DNA of 5,205 bases from Alphaproteobacteria bacterium. Lineage in GTDB: Bacteria; Pseudomonadota; Alphaproteobacteria; Rhodobacterales; Rhodobacteraceae. Both the position numbers and the translations under genes were made by a program. The notes below the pieces were generated by a model that did no database searches, was not told the origin of the DNA, and saw only the letters and a list, made by a program, of their open reading frames with translations. The stretch covers positions 1-5,205 of the forward strand of contig JAUHWJ010000198.1 of assembly GCA_030424705.1 (NCBI GenBank), given 5' to 3'. Positions 1-5,205 of the stretch are shown piece after piece; the stretch's first letter is position 1; each line of letters starts with the position of its first letter.

Positions 1-416
1 ATGACGAGCGGGATGCGGAGGAGCGACATCGAGCGCGCGTCGAGCTCCCAGCTCTTCGTGACCATGCCGAGCGCGAACCAGGCGAGCGCCGCCGCGACGA
101 CGGCGAGGGCGAGGGCGGCTGCGAGGTCGCAGGCGGCCCTGATCGGGAAGGGCAGGCGCGCGATCAGGAAATCGACCCGGATATGCGCCTTCGTCGTCAC
201 CGTATAGCCGAGGCCGAGACCGATGCAGGCGGCGAGCGCGAAGCCCGAAATCTCGAAGCTCTCCACCAGCCCGCGATTGAGGAAGTACCTCGCGGCGACA
301 TCGATGGTGATCGGAACCGCGCAGCCGAAGAGGATGATCGCCCCGGCGAGCCATGCGAGCCAGCGGGAGATGCGCCGGGGCAGGGGCTCGCGCTTCAGGG
401 CCTCAGTCGACGACAT
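1..416 (-). CDS. TRAP transporter small permease, DctQ family (5' part, cut by window edge)
   Basis: This is the small membrane subunit of a tripartite ATP-independent periplasmic (TRAP) transporter, which works with a large permease (DctM) and a periplasmic binding protein (DctP) to import organic acids using an ion gradient. The 138 visible residues begin MSSTEALKREPLPRRISRW. Hydrophobic segments lie near residues 18-40, 55-72 and 92-118. The diagnostic stretch between segments 2 and 3, KAHIRVDFL at residues 76-84, matches the family's usual GHIRVD-type loop. Family members are about 160-190 residues, so the fourth membrane segment and the stop lie beyond base 1. The ATG at 416-414 overlaps the last 14 bases of hyuB, so translation is probably coupled, and only a weak GGACGG-like ribosome site precedes it. 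It is the third gene of the hyuA-hyuB operon, which suggests it imports that pathway's substrate. The DctM and DctP genes presumably follow outside the window. The family call is firm; the substrate is unknown. Confidence 0.88.
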   Translation of the reverse strand, partial: MSSTEALKREPLPRRISRWLAWLAGAIILFGCAVPITIDVAARYFLNRGLVESFEISGFALAACIGLGLGYTVTTKAHIRVDFLIARLPFPIRAACDLAAALALAVVAAALAWFALGMVTKSWELDARSMSLLRIPLV

Positions 417-2037
417 AACCGTCCGCCCGGTCCGCCGCCCGCGCCGCCTCGTCCCGGAGCGCCGGGTCGCCATGCCCGCCGCCGCCGGGCGTCTCCATCC
501 GCACGATGTCGCCGGGGCGGAGGGGATAGCCGATGGTCTTGGCGGCGAGCGGCGTCGTCACGCCGTCCCGCGTCACGCTCAGCGCGCCGCAGCGCCCGGG
601 CGCCCCGCCGGCGAGGCCGTAGGGCGCCTTGTCGAACACGTCGAAGGAGGTGTTGAGGAGGCCGCTTTCCGCGAGGAACTCCCATTCCCGCACGATGCCG
701 AGCCCGCCCCGCATCCGCCCCGCGCCGCCCGAGCCGGGGATGAGCCCGTAGCGCGTGAAGCGGAGGGGAAAGAGCGCCTCGATCATCTCCACCGGCGTGT
801 TCTGTCCGTTATGAAACCCGGCGGCGAGGCCGTTCGGCCCGTCCCGCTCCGGATGGGCGCCCCACCCTCCAAGCTCCGCATCGAAATAGACCTGCCGCCG
901 CCCGTCCGCATGGCGGATGTTCACCGCGTGGTTGAACGTGGTGCCGTAATAGCTGGCCGGTATCCGCTCCGGCAGGATCTCCGCGAAGGCGCGCAGCACC
1001 GCCGTCGCGATCTTGTGTCCCGGCAGCATGCGCATGGAGACGGGCGCCGGGAACGCGGCGTTCACGAGGCAGCCCTCCGGCGCCGTCACGCGGATCGGGC
1101 GGTAGCAGCCGGAATTGACCGTCGCGGTCACCCCGCAGGCGGCGATCACGGCGTAGTAGACGGCGGAGGTCGTGGTCGCGAGCGTCGCGTTGATCGGGCC
1201 CCGCGCCTGCGGCGACGTGCCGGCGAAATCGAGCGCGATCTCGTCGCCTGAAACCGTCAGCGCCACGGCGATGCGCTTTGCGCCGGGTTCGAGCCCGTCC
1301 CCGTCCACGAAATCCTCGGCGTGGTAGGTCCCGTCGGGGAGCGCGGAGATCGCCCCGCGCATTGCCGCCTCCGCATGGTCGAGCAGCGCCGCGCCGACCG
1401 CCCCCAGCGTCTCCGCCCCGTAGCGGTCCGCCAGCCGCCTCATGGCGCGGGCGCCGACGTCGAGCGCGGCGACCTGGCTCAGGAAATCGCCGCGGAAGGT
1501 CTCGGGCTCGCGCACGTTCTGGAGGATCGTGGCGAAAAGATCCTCCTGCATTTCCCCCGCCCGCACGATCCGCACCGGCGGCAGCCGCAGCCCTTCCTGG
1601 AACACCTCGACCGCATGGGCGTTGTAGCCGCCCGCCGCACCGCCGCCGACATCGACATGATGGATGAGGACGCAGGTGATCCCGATGCGCCGCCCCCCGT
1701 GGAAGACCGGCTTGAAGGCGATGAAGTCCGGCAGGTGCTGTCCGCCGCAATACGGGTCGTTCGTCACGATCACGTCGCCCTCCCGCCATTCGGCGAGGGG
1801 GATGTGATGCGCCGCGATATGGCGGAGGCAGAGCTCCATGGAATTCAGATGCACCGGCATCCGCGCCGCCTGGGCGACGTTCCGCCCCTCACCGTCGAAG
1901 ACGGCGGTGGAATAGTCGAGCAGCTCCCGCACCGTGGTCGAGCGCGAGGTGCGCCAGACGGTGACAGACATCTCCTCCGCCGCCGAGACAAGCGCCGCAG
2001 CGACGATTTCGAGGAGGATGGGGTCGGGCCGCGTCAC
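403..2037 (-). CDS. hyuB: HyuB-like subunit, hydantoinase B/oxoprolinase family
   Basis: This is the B subunit of an ATP-dependent hydantoinase/oxoprolinase-type enzyme, which acts with HyuA to open a cyclic amide or imide in the cytoplasm; relatives include 5-oxoprolinase and N-methylhydantoinase, and more distantly the acetone and acetophenone carboxylases. It has 544 residues, the usual size. Family motifs run in order: NDPY at 93-96 with GGQHLPD at 98-104, HHVDVGG at 126-132 (H126, H127 and D129 are likely metal ligands by analogy), EVFQEGLRLPP at 144-154, DFAGTSPQARGPINATLA at 270-287, PEGCLVNAAFPAPVSMRM at 320-337, SGGAGRMRGGLG at 436-447 and the C-terminal GGGGHGDP at 518-525. The GTG start at 2037 overlaps the hyuA stop as GTGA and has GGAG 8 bases upstream. 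The frame stays open further upstream to an ATG at 2196, but that stretch lies over hyuA and has no family similarity. The chain is much shorter than the acetone carboxylase counterpart, and no third carboxylase subunit is visible, which favours an amidohydrolase. The actual substrate is unknown. Confidence 0.93.
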   Translation of the reverse strand: MTRPDPILLEIVAAALVSAAEEMSVTVWRTSRSTTVRELLDYSTAVFDGEGRNVAQAARMPVHLNSMELCLRHIAAHHIPLAEWREGDVIVTNDPYCGGQHLPDFIAFKPVFHGGRRIGITCVLIHHVDVGGGAAGGYNAHAVEVFQEGLRLPPVRIVRAGEMQEDLFATILQNVREPETFRGDFLSQVAALDVGARAMRRLADRYGAETLGAVGAALLDHAEAAMRGAISALPDGTYHAEDFVDGDGLEPGAKRIAVALTVSGDEIALDFAGTSPQARGPINATLATTTSAVYYAVIAACGVTATVNSGCYRPIRVTAPEGCLVNAAFPAPVSMRMLPGHKIATAVLRAFAEILPERIPASYYGTTFNHAVNIRHADGRRQVYFDAELGGWGAHPERDGPNGLAAGFHNGQNTPVEMIEALFPLRFTRYGLIPGSGGAGRMRGGLGIVREWEFLAESGLLNTSFDVFDKAPYGLAGGAPGRCGALSVTRDGVTTPLAAKTIGYPLRPGDIVRMETPGGGGHGDPALRDEAARAADRADGYVVD

Positions 2038-4091
2038 GCTCTCTTCTCCGCGATCATGTCCCCGGTCTCCTTCATGGTCAGGGACCATCCGCCGGGGATC
2101 AACATCGTCGTATAGTCCTGCTCGACCACCGCAGGCCCCTCCACCAGCGCGCCCGGCGCGAGCGAAAGCTGGCGGATGACCGGAACTTCCGTCCACGCGC
2201 CGTCGACATGCACGGGCCGTGAGCCGGGCTCCGCCGCCTCGCTAGCCGCATAGGCAGGGGCAGCCGCCCCCTCCTCGCCAAGCAGCCCCGTCGCCGTCAG
2301 CCGAAGCGTCACGATCTCCACCGCCTCCGCCGGATCGTCGAAGGAGAAGCGCCGCCGGTGCTGCGCCTCGAACCGTTCCCGCAACTCCGAAAGCGTCGTC
2401 GCCGAGAGCGGGCCCTCCGGAAAGTCCGTCATCAGTTCGAACGCCTGCCCGCGATAGCGGATATCCGCCGAAAAACTCATGCGCCGCCGTCCGGGATCGA
2501 TCCCGTCCGCCTCCAGCAGCGCCTCGCCCGCTTCCTGCAGCTCCGTCGCCATCGCTGCGAGGGCGGGGAGGCTCGCCTCCTCCGGCCTCATGATGCCGGC
2601 GCGGGAGAGGTCATGCCTGATGTCGGAGGAAAGGATGCCGTGCGCCGAGAAGGTCGACGGATCGCGGGGGAAGATCACGCGGCGCACGCCGAGCTCCTCC
2701 GCCACTTCGCAGGCATGGAGCCCGCCCGCGCCGCCGAAGCTCATCAGCGCGAAATCCCGCGGGTCGAGCCCGCGGGCGAAGAGCGCCGTCTTGATCGAGG
2801 CGGCGAGCTTCGCGTTCACCACGGCGAGGACGCCGGCCGCAGCCCGGTCGAGATCGAGCCCGAGCGGGCGGGCGATCCGCGCTTCCAGCGCCGCCCTCGC
2901 CGCCTCCCGGTCCAGCGCGAAGCGGCCGCCGAGGAAGCGCGCGCCGTCGAGCCGCCCGAGGATCAGGTTCACATCCGTGACCGTCGGTTCCTCCCCGCCG
3001 CGCCGGTAGCAGACGGGGCCGGGCATGGCCCCCGCGCTTCGCGGCCCGACCATCAGCCGGCCCGTCGCGTCGAGATGCGCGACGGAGCCGCCGCCGGCGC
3101 CGATCGTGATCATCTCCACCATCGGCGCGCGCACCGGCAGCCCGTCGATCTCGCCCTGCGCGACGACGCCGCATTCGCCCCCGGCGACGACCGCGACGTC
3201 ATAGCTCGTGCCGCCCATGTCCACTCCGGCGACGTCCGGAATCCCGAGCCGCCGGGCGAGCGCCTGCGCGGCGAGCACGCCGCCCGAAGGCCCGGAGAGA
3301 AGAAGCCGCACGGGAAGCCGCGCCGCCGCGTCGAGGCTGATCGCCCCGCCATTGGACTGGATGAGGAGCACGGGCGCGCCGATCCCCGCCTCCGCCAGCC
3401 GCGCCCGGAGCGTCGTCGCATAACGGGCGATGACGGGGACGAGGAGCGCGTTCAGCGCCGTCGTCGCCGTCCGCTCGAACTCCCGGATCTCGGGCGAAAC
3501 CTCATGGCTGCAGGAGATTGCGAGACCGGGCAGCCGCGCCGCGAGCGCGTCGCGGATCGCGATTTCGTGAGCCGGGTTGGCGAAGGCGTTGAGCAGGCAG
3601 ATCGCCACCGCCTCGACATCGGTCGCGGCGACCGCTTCGACCACCCCTGCGAGCGCCGGCGGATCGAGCGGGCGAACCTCGTTCCCGCGCGCGTCGATCC
3701 GCCCCGGCGCACCGAAGCGGCGGCGGCGGGGTATCAGTACCGTCCTGTCCGGCCCGCGCAGCGCGTAGATGTCCGTCCGCGCATGGCGCCCGATCTCCAG
3801 CACGTCCTCGAAGCCCGCGGTGGTCACGAGCGCGCCCTTCGGCAGGTCCCGCGTCAGGATGGCGTTGGTCGCGATGGTCGTGCCGTGGAGGATGAGCGAA
3901 ACGTCCCCCGGCGCGAAGCCGAACCGCTCTCCGGCGAGGGCGACGGCCTCGGTTAGCCCGCGCGCCGGGTCGTCCGGCGTCGTCGGCGACTTCAGGCTGT
4001 GGGTCTCGCCGCTGAGCGAGTCGCGGAATTCGAGATCGGTGAAGGTGCCGCCGATATCGACGGCGAGGGTGATGCGCCGGCCCCCCGCCAT
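2034..4091 (-). CDS. hyuA: HyuA-like subunit, hydantoinase A/oxoprolinase family
   Basis: This is the ATP-binding A subunit partnering HyuB; it is thought to phosphorylate the ring amide so that it can be hydrolysed. From the ATG at 4091 it has 685 residues, the family's normal length. The N-terminal domain has the actin-like phosphate-binding motif DIGGTFTD at 12-19 and HGTTIATNAIL at 69-79. The main domain carries SNGG at 246-249, SGPSGGV at 266-272, a second phosphate-binding motif DMGGTSYD at 291-298, GAGGGS at 331-336, GPRSAGAMPGPVCY at 349-362, TVTDVNLILG at 370-379 and SFGGAGGLHACEVAEELGV at 451-469. The C-terminal domain ends with GPAVVEQDYTTMLIPGGW near 652-669. The start at 4091 puts DIGGTFTD at the usual distance from the N-terminus and has GGGAG upstream, though with a long spacing (about 11 bases). 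In-frame ATGs at 4196 and 4244 would add 35 or 51 residues of Gly/Arg/Asp-rich, non-family sequence. It is the first gene of the minus-strand operon and diverges from the regulator gene. HyuA plus HyuB total 1,229 residues, close to the single-chain eukaryotic 5-oxoprolinase. Confidence 0.93.
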   Translation of the reverse strand: MAGGRRITLAVDIGGTFTDLEFRDSLSGETHSLKSPTTPDDPARGLTEAVALAGERFGFAPGDVSLILHGTTIATNAILTRDLPKGALVTTAGFEDVLEIGRHARTDIYALRGPDRTVLIPRRRRFGAPGRIDARGNEVRPLDPPALAGVVEAVAATDVEAVAICLLNAFANPAHEIAIRDALAARLPGLAISCSHEVSPEIREFERTATTALNALLVPVIARYATTLRARLAEAGIGAPVLLIQSNGGAISLDAAARLPVRLLLSGPSGGVLAAQALARRLGIPDVAGVDMGGTSYDVAVVAGGECGVVAQGEIDGLPVRAPMVEMITIGAGGGSVAHLDATGRLMVGPRSAGAMPGPVCYRRGGEEPTVTDVNLILGRLDGARFLGGRFALDREAARAALEARIARPLGLDLDRAAAGVLAVVNAKLAASIKTALFARGLDPRDFALMSFGGAGGLHACEVAEELGVRRVIFPRDPSTFSAHGILSSDIRHDLSRAGIMRPEEASLPALAAMATELQEAGEALLEADGIDPGRRRMSFSADIRYRGQAFELMTDFPEGPLSATTLSELRERFEAQHRRRFSFDDPAEAVEIVTLRLTATGLLGEEGAAAPAYAASEAAEPGSRPVHVDGAWTEVPVIRQLSLAPGALVEGPAVVEQDYTTMLIPGGWSLTMKETGDMIAEKRA
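2046..2049 (-). promoter_or_regulatory. Ribosome binding site for the hyuB GTG start
   Basis: On the minus strand GGAG lies 8 bases before the GTG at 2037-2035, inside the last codons of hyuA and within a purine-rich run. It supports the GTG start, since no ATG lies near the point where family similarity begins. The GTGA stop/start overlap and this site together indicate coupled translation of the two subunits. Confidence 0.6.
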
Positions 4092-4200
4092 CAGCGGCGA
4101 GGCTCCCGAACCGTCCCGGTCGCTCTCCGCTCCATCGCCACCCCCCGTTCCGGGGCGGGCGCAGAGGCGCCGAACCCGCTTGCCGCCGATCTTCATCGAA

Positions 4201-4229
4201 TCGTTACCATCGCCTTCGCTCCTGCACAA
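4201..4229 (-). promoter_or_regulatory. Weak candidate promoter for the hyuA-hyuB-TRAP operon
   Basis: Read on the minus strand, TTGTGC (4229-4224) is followed after 17 bases by TAACGA (4206-4201). The -35 hexamer is a fair match to TTGACA, but the -10 matches TATAAT at only two positions. Transcription would then begin near 4194, leaving a leader of about 100 bases before the 4091 start, or almost none before the alternative ATG at 4196. No better sigma-70-like pair was seen between hyuA and the regulator, so the operon promoter is either weak and activator-dependent or of another type. This is a guess from spacing. Confidence 0.2.
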
Positions 4230-4243
4230 CGCCACCGCGATCA

Positions 4244-4272
4244 TTGGCGCCGGGAGCGTTTCCGGCTAGAAA
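4244..4272 (+). promoter_or_regulatory. Candidate promoter of the regulator gene
   Basis: TTGGCG (4244-4249) and TAGAAA (4267-4272) are separated by exactly 17 bases, and each matches the sigma-70 consensus at four of six positions. The predicted start of transcription falls at about 4279-4282, at or next to the regulator's ATG, so the messenger would be leaderless or nearly so. This agrees with the lack of a ribosome binding site close to that ATG. The operator-like sequence beginning at 4272 would cover the transcription start. Confidence 0.35.
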
Positions 4273-4288
4273 ACTGGTATCATGAGCG
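4272..4288 (+). promoter_or_regulatory. Operator-like site overlapping the regulator start codon
   Basis: AACTGGTATCATGAGCG matches the dyad upstream of the aldolase (5026-5042) at 13 of 17 positions, including the first nine in a row. The right arm is degraded because it runs into the coding sequence; the start codon occupies bases 11-13 of the site. The site contains GGTAT, as expected for a NanR-like protein. It would suit autorepression and, being in the divergent region, could also affect hyuA on the other strand, although it lies 181 bases from that gene's preferred start. Confidence 0.45.
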
Positions 4289-5001
4289 ACATTCCCGCCG
4301 CCCGCCGAAAGCTCGCCGAGCCCGTCGCCGAGGCGCTGATAGAGGACATCAGGTCCGGCCGGCTGAAACCCGGCGATCTCCTGCCCTCGGAGCGCGCGCT
4401 GATGGCCGCGCACGAGATCGGCCGCCCCGCCGTGCGGGAGGCGCTTCAGCGGCTGCAGCATGCCGGCCTCGTCGAGATCAGGCATGGCGGGCGGGCGCGC
4501 GTCGTCTCGCCCTCGCTGAGCCGGACGGTGGACCAGCTTGGCGAAACCATGCGCCATCTCCTGGTCCATTCCGCCGCCAGCCTCGAGAACCTGAAGGAGG
4601 CGCGGACGCTTTTCGAGGCCGGGATGGCCCGCCTTGCCGCCCGAAAGCGCTCGCCCCGCGATCTCTCCCGCCTCCGCGCGATCCTCGTCGCGCAGCGAGA
4701 GGCGCGGGAGGACAGGGAGCGTTTCGTCGCGCTCGACGGCGAGTTTCATCGGGAGATCGCCTCCATCGCGGGCAACCCGCTCTTCGCCGTCGTGAGCGAG
4801 GCTGTCTTCCTATGGCTCCGGGATTTCTATTTCGGCGCCGTCAGCGTGAGGGGGCTGGAGACGCTCACGCTTGAGGAGCACGAGAGCATCCTCGCCGCGC
4901 TCGAGGCGGGCGACGCCGAGGCCGCCTCCCGGCGCATGAGCGACCATCTGGAGCGGGCGAACGAGCTTTACCGCAAGAGCCATCTGGAGGACCGCGCCTG
5001 A
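4282..5001 (+). CDS. NanR-like GntR-family transcriptional regulator with FCD domain
   Basis: This is a one-component, ligand-responsive DNA-binding regulator of 239 residues, a normal length for the FadR/FCD branch of the GntR family. The winged helix-turn-helix spans about residues 12-76, with LPSERAL at 34-40, the recognition-helix region GRPAVREAL at 47-55 and GGRARV in the wing at 69-74. The FCD ligand-binding domain covers about 100-230. It has the expected metal-binding set D152, H156, H200 and H222, within DGEFH, EEHES and SDHLE, followed by the NanR-like GNPLF at 164-168. Metal-containing FCD domains generally bind carboxylate ligands. From memory, the arrangement of the DNA-binding part resembles E. 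coli NanR, the sialic acid repressor, but no sialic acid gene is visible here, so the ligand is probably another acidic compound. No ribosome site lies close to the ATG. Divergence from hyuA and a 73-base gap to the aldolase gene suggest it controls both sides. Whether it represses or activates each is inference. Confidence 0.92.
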   Translation: MSDIPAARRKLAEPVAEALIEDIRSGRLKPGDLLPSERALMAAHEIGRPAVREALQRLQHAGLVEIRHGGRARVVSPSLSRTVDQLGETMRHLLVHSAASLENLKEARTLFEAGMARLAARKRSPRDLSRLRAILVAQREAREDRERFVALDGEFHREIASIAGNPLFAVVSEAVFLWLRDFYFGAVSVRGLETLTLEEHESILAALEAGDAEAASRRMSDHLERANELYRKSHLEDRA

Positions 5002-5010
5002 ACGCGCCGC

Positions 5011-5037
5011 TTGCCCGGGCTCCTCAACTGGTATAAT
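5011..5037 (+). promoter_or_regulatory. Promoter of the aldolase gene, with consensus -10 box
   Basis: A perfect TATAAT lies at 5032-5037, the start of an AT-rich patch (about 5026-5060) in otherwise very GC-rich DNA. A TTGCCC at 5011-5016 is a possible -35 hexamer, four of six matches, with a short 15-base spacer. Transcription should start near 5044, giving a leader of about 30 bases that includes the ribosome site. The -10 box is embedded in the dyad at 5026-5042, so bound regulator would block polymerase. The aldolase therefore seems to have its own promoter rather than depending only on read-through from the regulator gene. Confidence 0.55.
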
Positions 5038-5042
5038 CAGTT
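5026..5042 (+). promoter_or_regulatory. Probable operator dyad for the NanR-like regulator
   Basis: AACTGGTATAATCAGTT is an imperfect inverted repeat with arms AACTG and CAGTT around a 7-base centre; six of the eight pairs about the central T are complementary. It fits the general GntR/FCD pattern TNGTNNNACNA except at one base and includes GGTATA, the element bound by E. coli NanR (established knowledge). It overlaps the -10 box completely, which is the usual place for a repressor site. The partial copy at 4272-4288 by the regulator's own start supports assignment to that regulator. Confidence 0.6.
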
Positions 5043-5063
5043 ATCAACAAGAAAAGACTGCCT

Positions 5064-5070
5064 GGAGGAG
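5064..5070 (+). promoter_or_regulatory. Ribosome binding site of the aldolase gene
   Basis: GGAGGAG ends 4 bases before the ATG at 5075; its first GGAG has 7 bases before the start codon. It is the strongest such site in the window and fixes the aldolase start. It contrasts with the regulator gene, which has none nearby. Confidence 0.8.
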
Positions 5071-5074
5071 GCGC

Positions 5075-5205
5075 ATGGGCCTGAAGGAGATGGCGCGCAC
5101 GCGCGCGCTCAAGGTCGGCCATTTCGTCGTGGAGTTCGCGACGCCGGGCATCGGCCACATGCTGAAGAACGCCGGCTGCGACTTCGTTCTCTTCGATTGC
5201 GAGCA
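5075..5205 (+). CDS. HpcH/HpaI-family aldolase (5' part, cut by window edge)
   Basis: This is the beginning of a class II (metal-dependent) pyruvate-type aldolase of the HpcH/HpaI and citrate lyase-like superfamily, whose members cleave 2-oxo-4-hydroxy acids to pyruvate and an aldehyde. The 43 complete residues begin MGLKEMARTRALKVGHFVVE and include FATPGIGHMLKNAGCDFVLF at 21-40, the typical first strand and helix of the barrel, then DCE. The next codon is cut after CA, consistent with the catalytic histidine of the family's D-x-E-H motif. A full protein would be about 250-260 residues, so the metal-binding Glu and Asp and the catalytic Arg lie outside the window. The start is supported by a strong ribosome site, and expression probably begins from the operator-overlapped promoter just upstream. 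The family call is fairly firm; the exact substrate, such as a keto-deoxy sugar acid, is not determinable. Confidence 0.85.
   Translation, partial: MGLKEMARTRALKVGHFVVEFATPGIGHMLKNAGCDFVLFDCE

Noticed and set aside
223..1251. Plus-strand open frame (342 codons) antisense to hyuB and the TRAP gene
   Set aside because: Arg-rich low-complexity translation without motifs; a by-product of GC bias opposite a clear hyuB.
809..1789. Minus-strand open frame (326 codons) in another frame of hyuB
   Set aside because: It is almost all Arg, Gly and Ala with no family similarity, while the hyuB frame carries continuous conserved motifs over the same bases.
403..2037. Assignment of HyuA/HyuB as acetone carboxylase subunits
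   Set aside because: HyuB at 544 residues is far shorter than the corresponding acetone carboxylase subunit, and no small third-subunit gene follows; the next gene is a TRAP permease.
403..2196. Longer hyuB beginning at the ATG at 2196
   Set aside because: The extra 53 residues overlap hyuA, are Gly/Arg/Asp-rich and lack similarity; the GTG at 2037 has a ribosome site and lies where family similarity begins.
3730..3741. GGTATCAGTACC, a GGTA/TACC inverted repeat resembling part of the operator
   Set aside because: It lies inside the hyuA coding region, lacks the AACTG arms of the two promoter sites and is short enough to be chance.
2358..3956. Long plus-strand open frame (532 codons) antisense to hyuA
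   Set aside because: The product is Arg/Glu/Pro/His-rich with no recognisable domain. It lies entirely opposite a gene with full family motifs, and such antisense frames are expected in DNA with G/C-biased third positions.
4204..4749. Minus-strand open frame (181 codons) opposite the regulator
   Set aside because: It overlaps the regulator's well-defined DNA-binding domain and has no motif of its own; the divergent hyuA start lies further downstream.
5013..5020. GCCCGGGC palindrome just after the regulator stop, as a possible terminator
   Set aside because: It is a loopless 8-base palindrome with no following T run, so it is not an intrinsic terminator. It more likely just overlaps the aldolase -35 region.

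Overview
The window comes from a high-GC bacterial chromosome (or large replicon). Codon third positions are mostly G or C, and genes are packed with short overlaps. The combination of a TRAP transporter, a HyuA/HyuB pair, a GntR/FCD regulator and an HpcH/HpaI aldolase is typical of soil or marine Alphaproteobacteria, or possibly Betaproteobacteria. That taxonomic placement is inference, because the window holds no phylogenetic marker.

Layout. The left four fifths is a minus-strand operon read from about 4.1 kb down to base 1: hyuA-like (4091-2034), hyuB-like (2037-403) and the start of a TRAP transporter small-permease gene of DctQ type (416 to beyond the left edge). The hyuA stop and hyuB start overlap by 4 bases (GTGA on the coding strand). 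The hyuB end and dctQ start overlap by 14 bases. On the plus strand, diverging from hyuA, lie a GntR/FCD regulator closely resembling NanR (4282-5001) and, 73 bases further on, the start of an HpcH/HpaI-family aldolase (5075 to beyond the right edge).

Regulation. Just upstream of the aldolase is a 17-base imperfect dyad, AACTGGTATAATCAGTT, which contains a perfect TATAAT -10 box. A partial copy (13 of 17 positions identical) overlaps the start codon of the regulator, in the divergent hyuA/regulator region. Both contain GGTAT, the core of the GGTATA element that E. coli NanR is known to recognise. The simplest reading is that the regulator controls itself, the aldolase and perhaps the hyuAB-TRAP operon.

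Working model (inference): the TRAP system imports a small organic acid. HyuAB acts on it or on a derivative, as an ATP-dependent amidohydrolase on a lactam or imide ring, or less likely as a carboxylase. The aldolase cleaves a 2-oxo (keto-deoxy) acid intermediate, and the NanR-like protein senses an acidic ligand. The substrate cannot be read from the sequence. I found no RNA gene, mobile element, CRISPR array or convincing intrinsic terminator.
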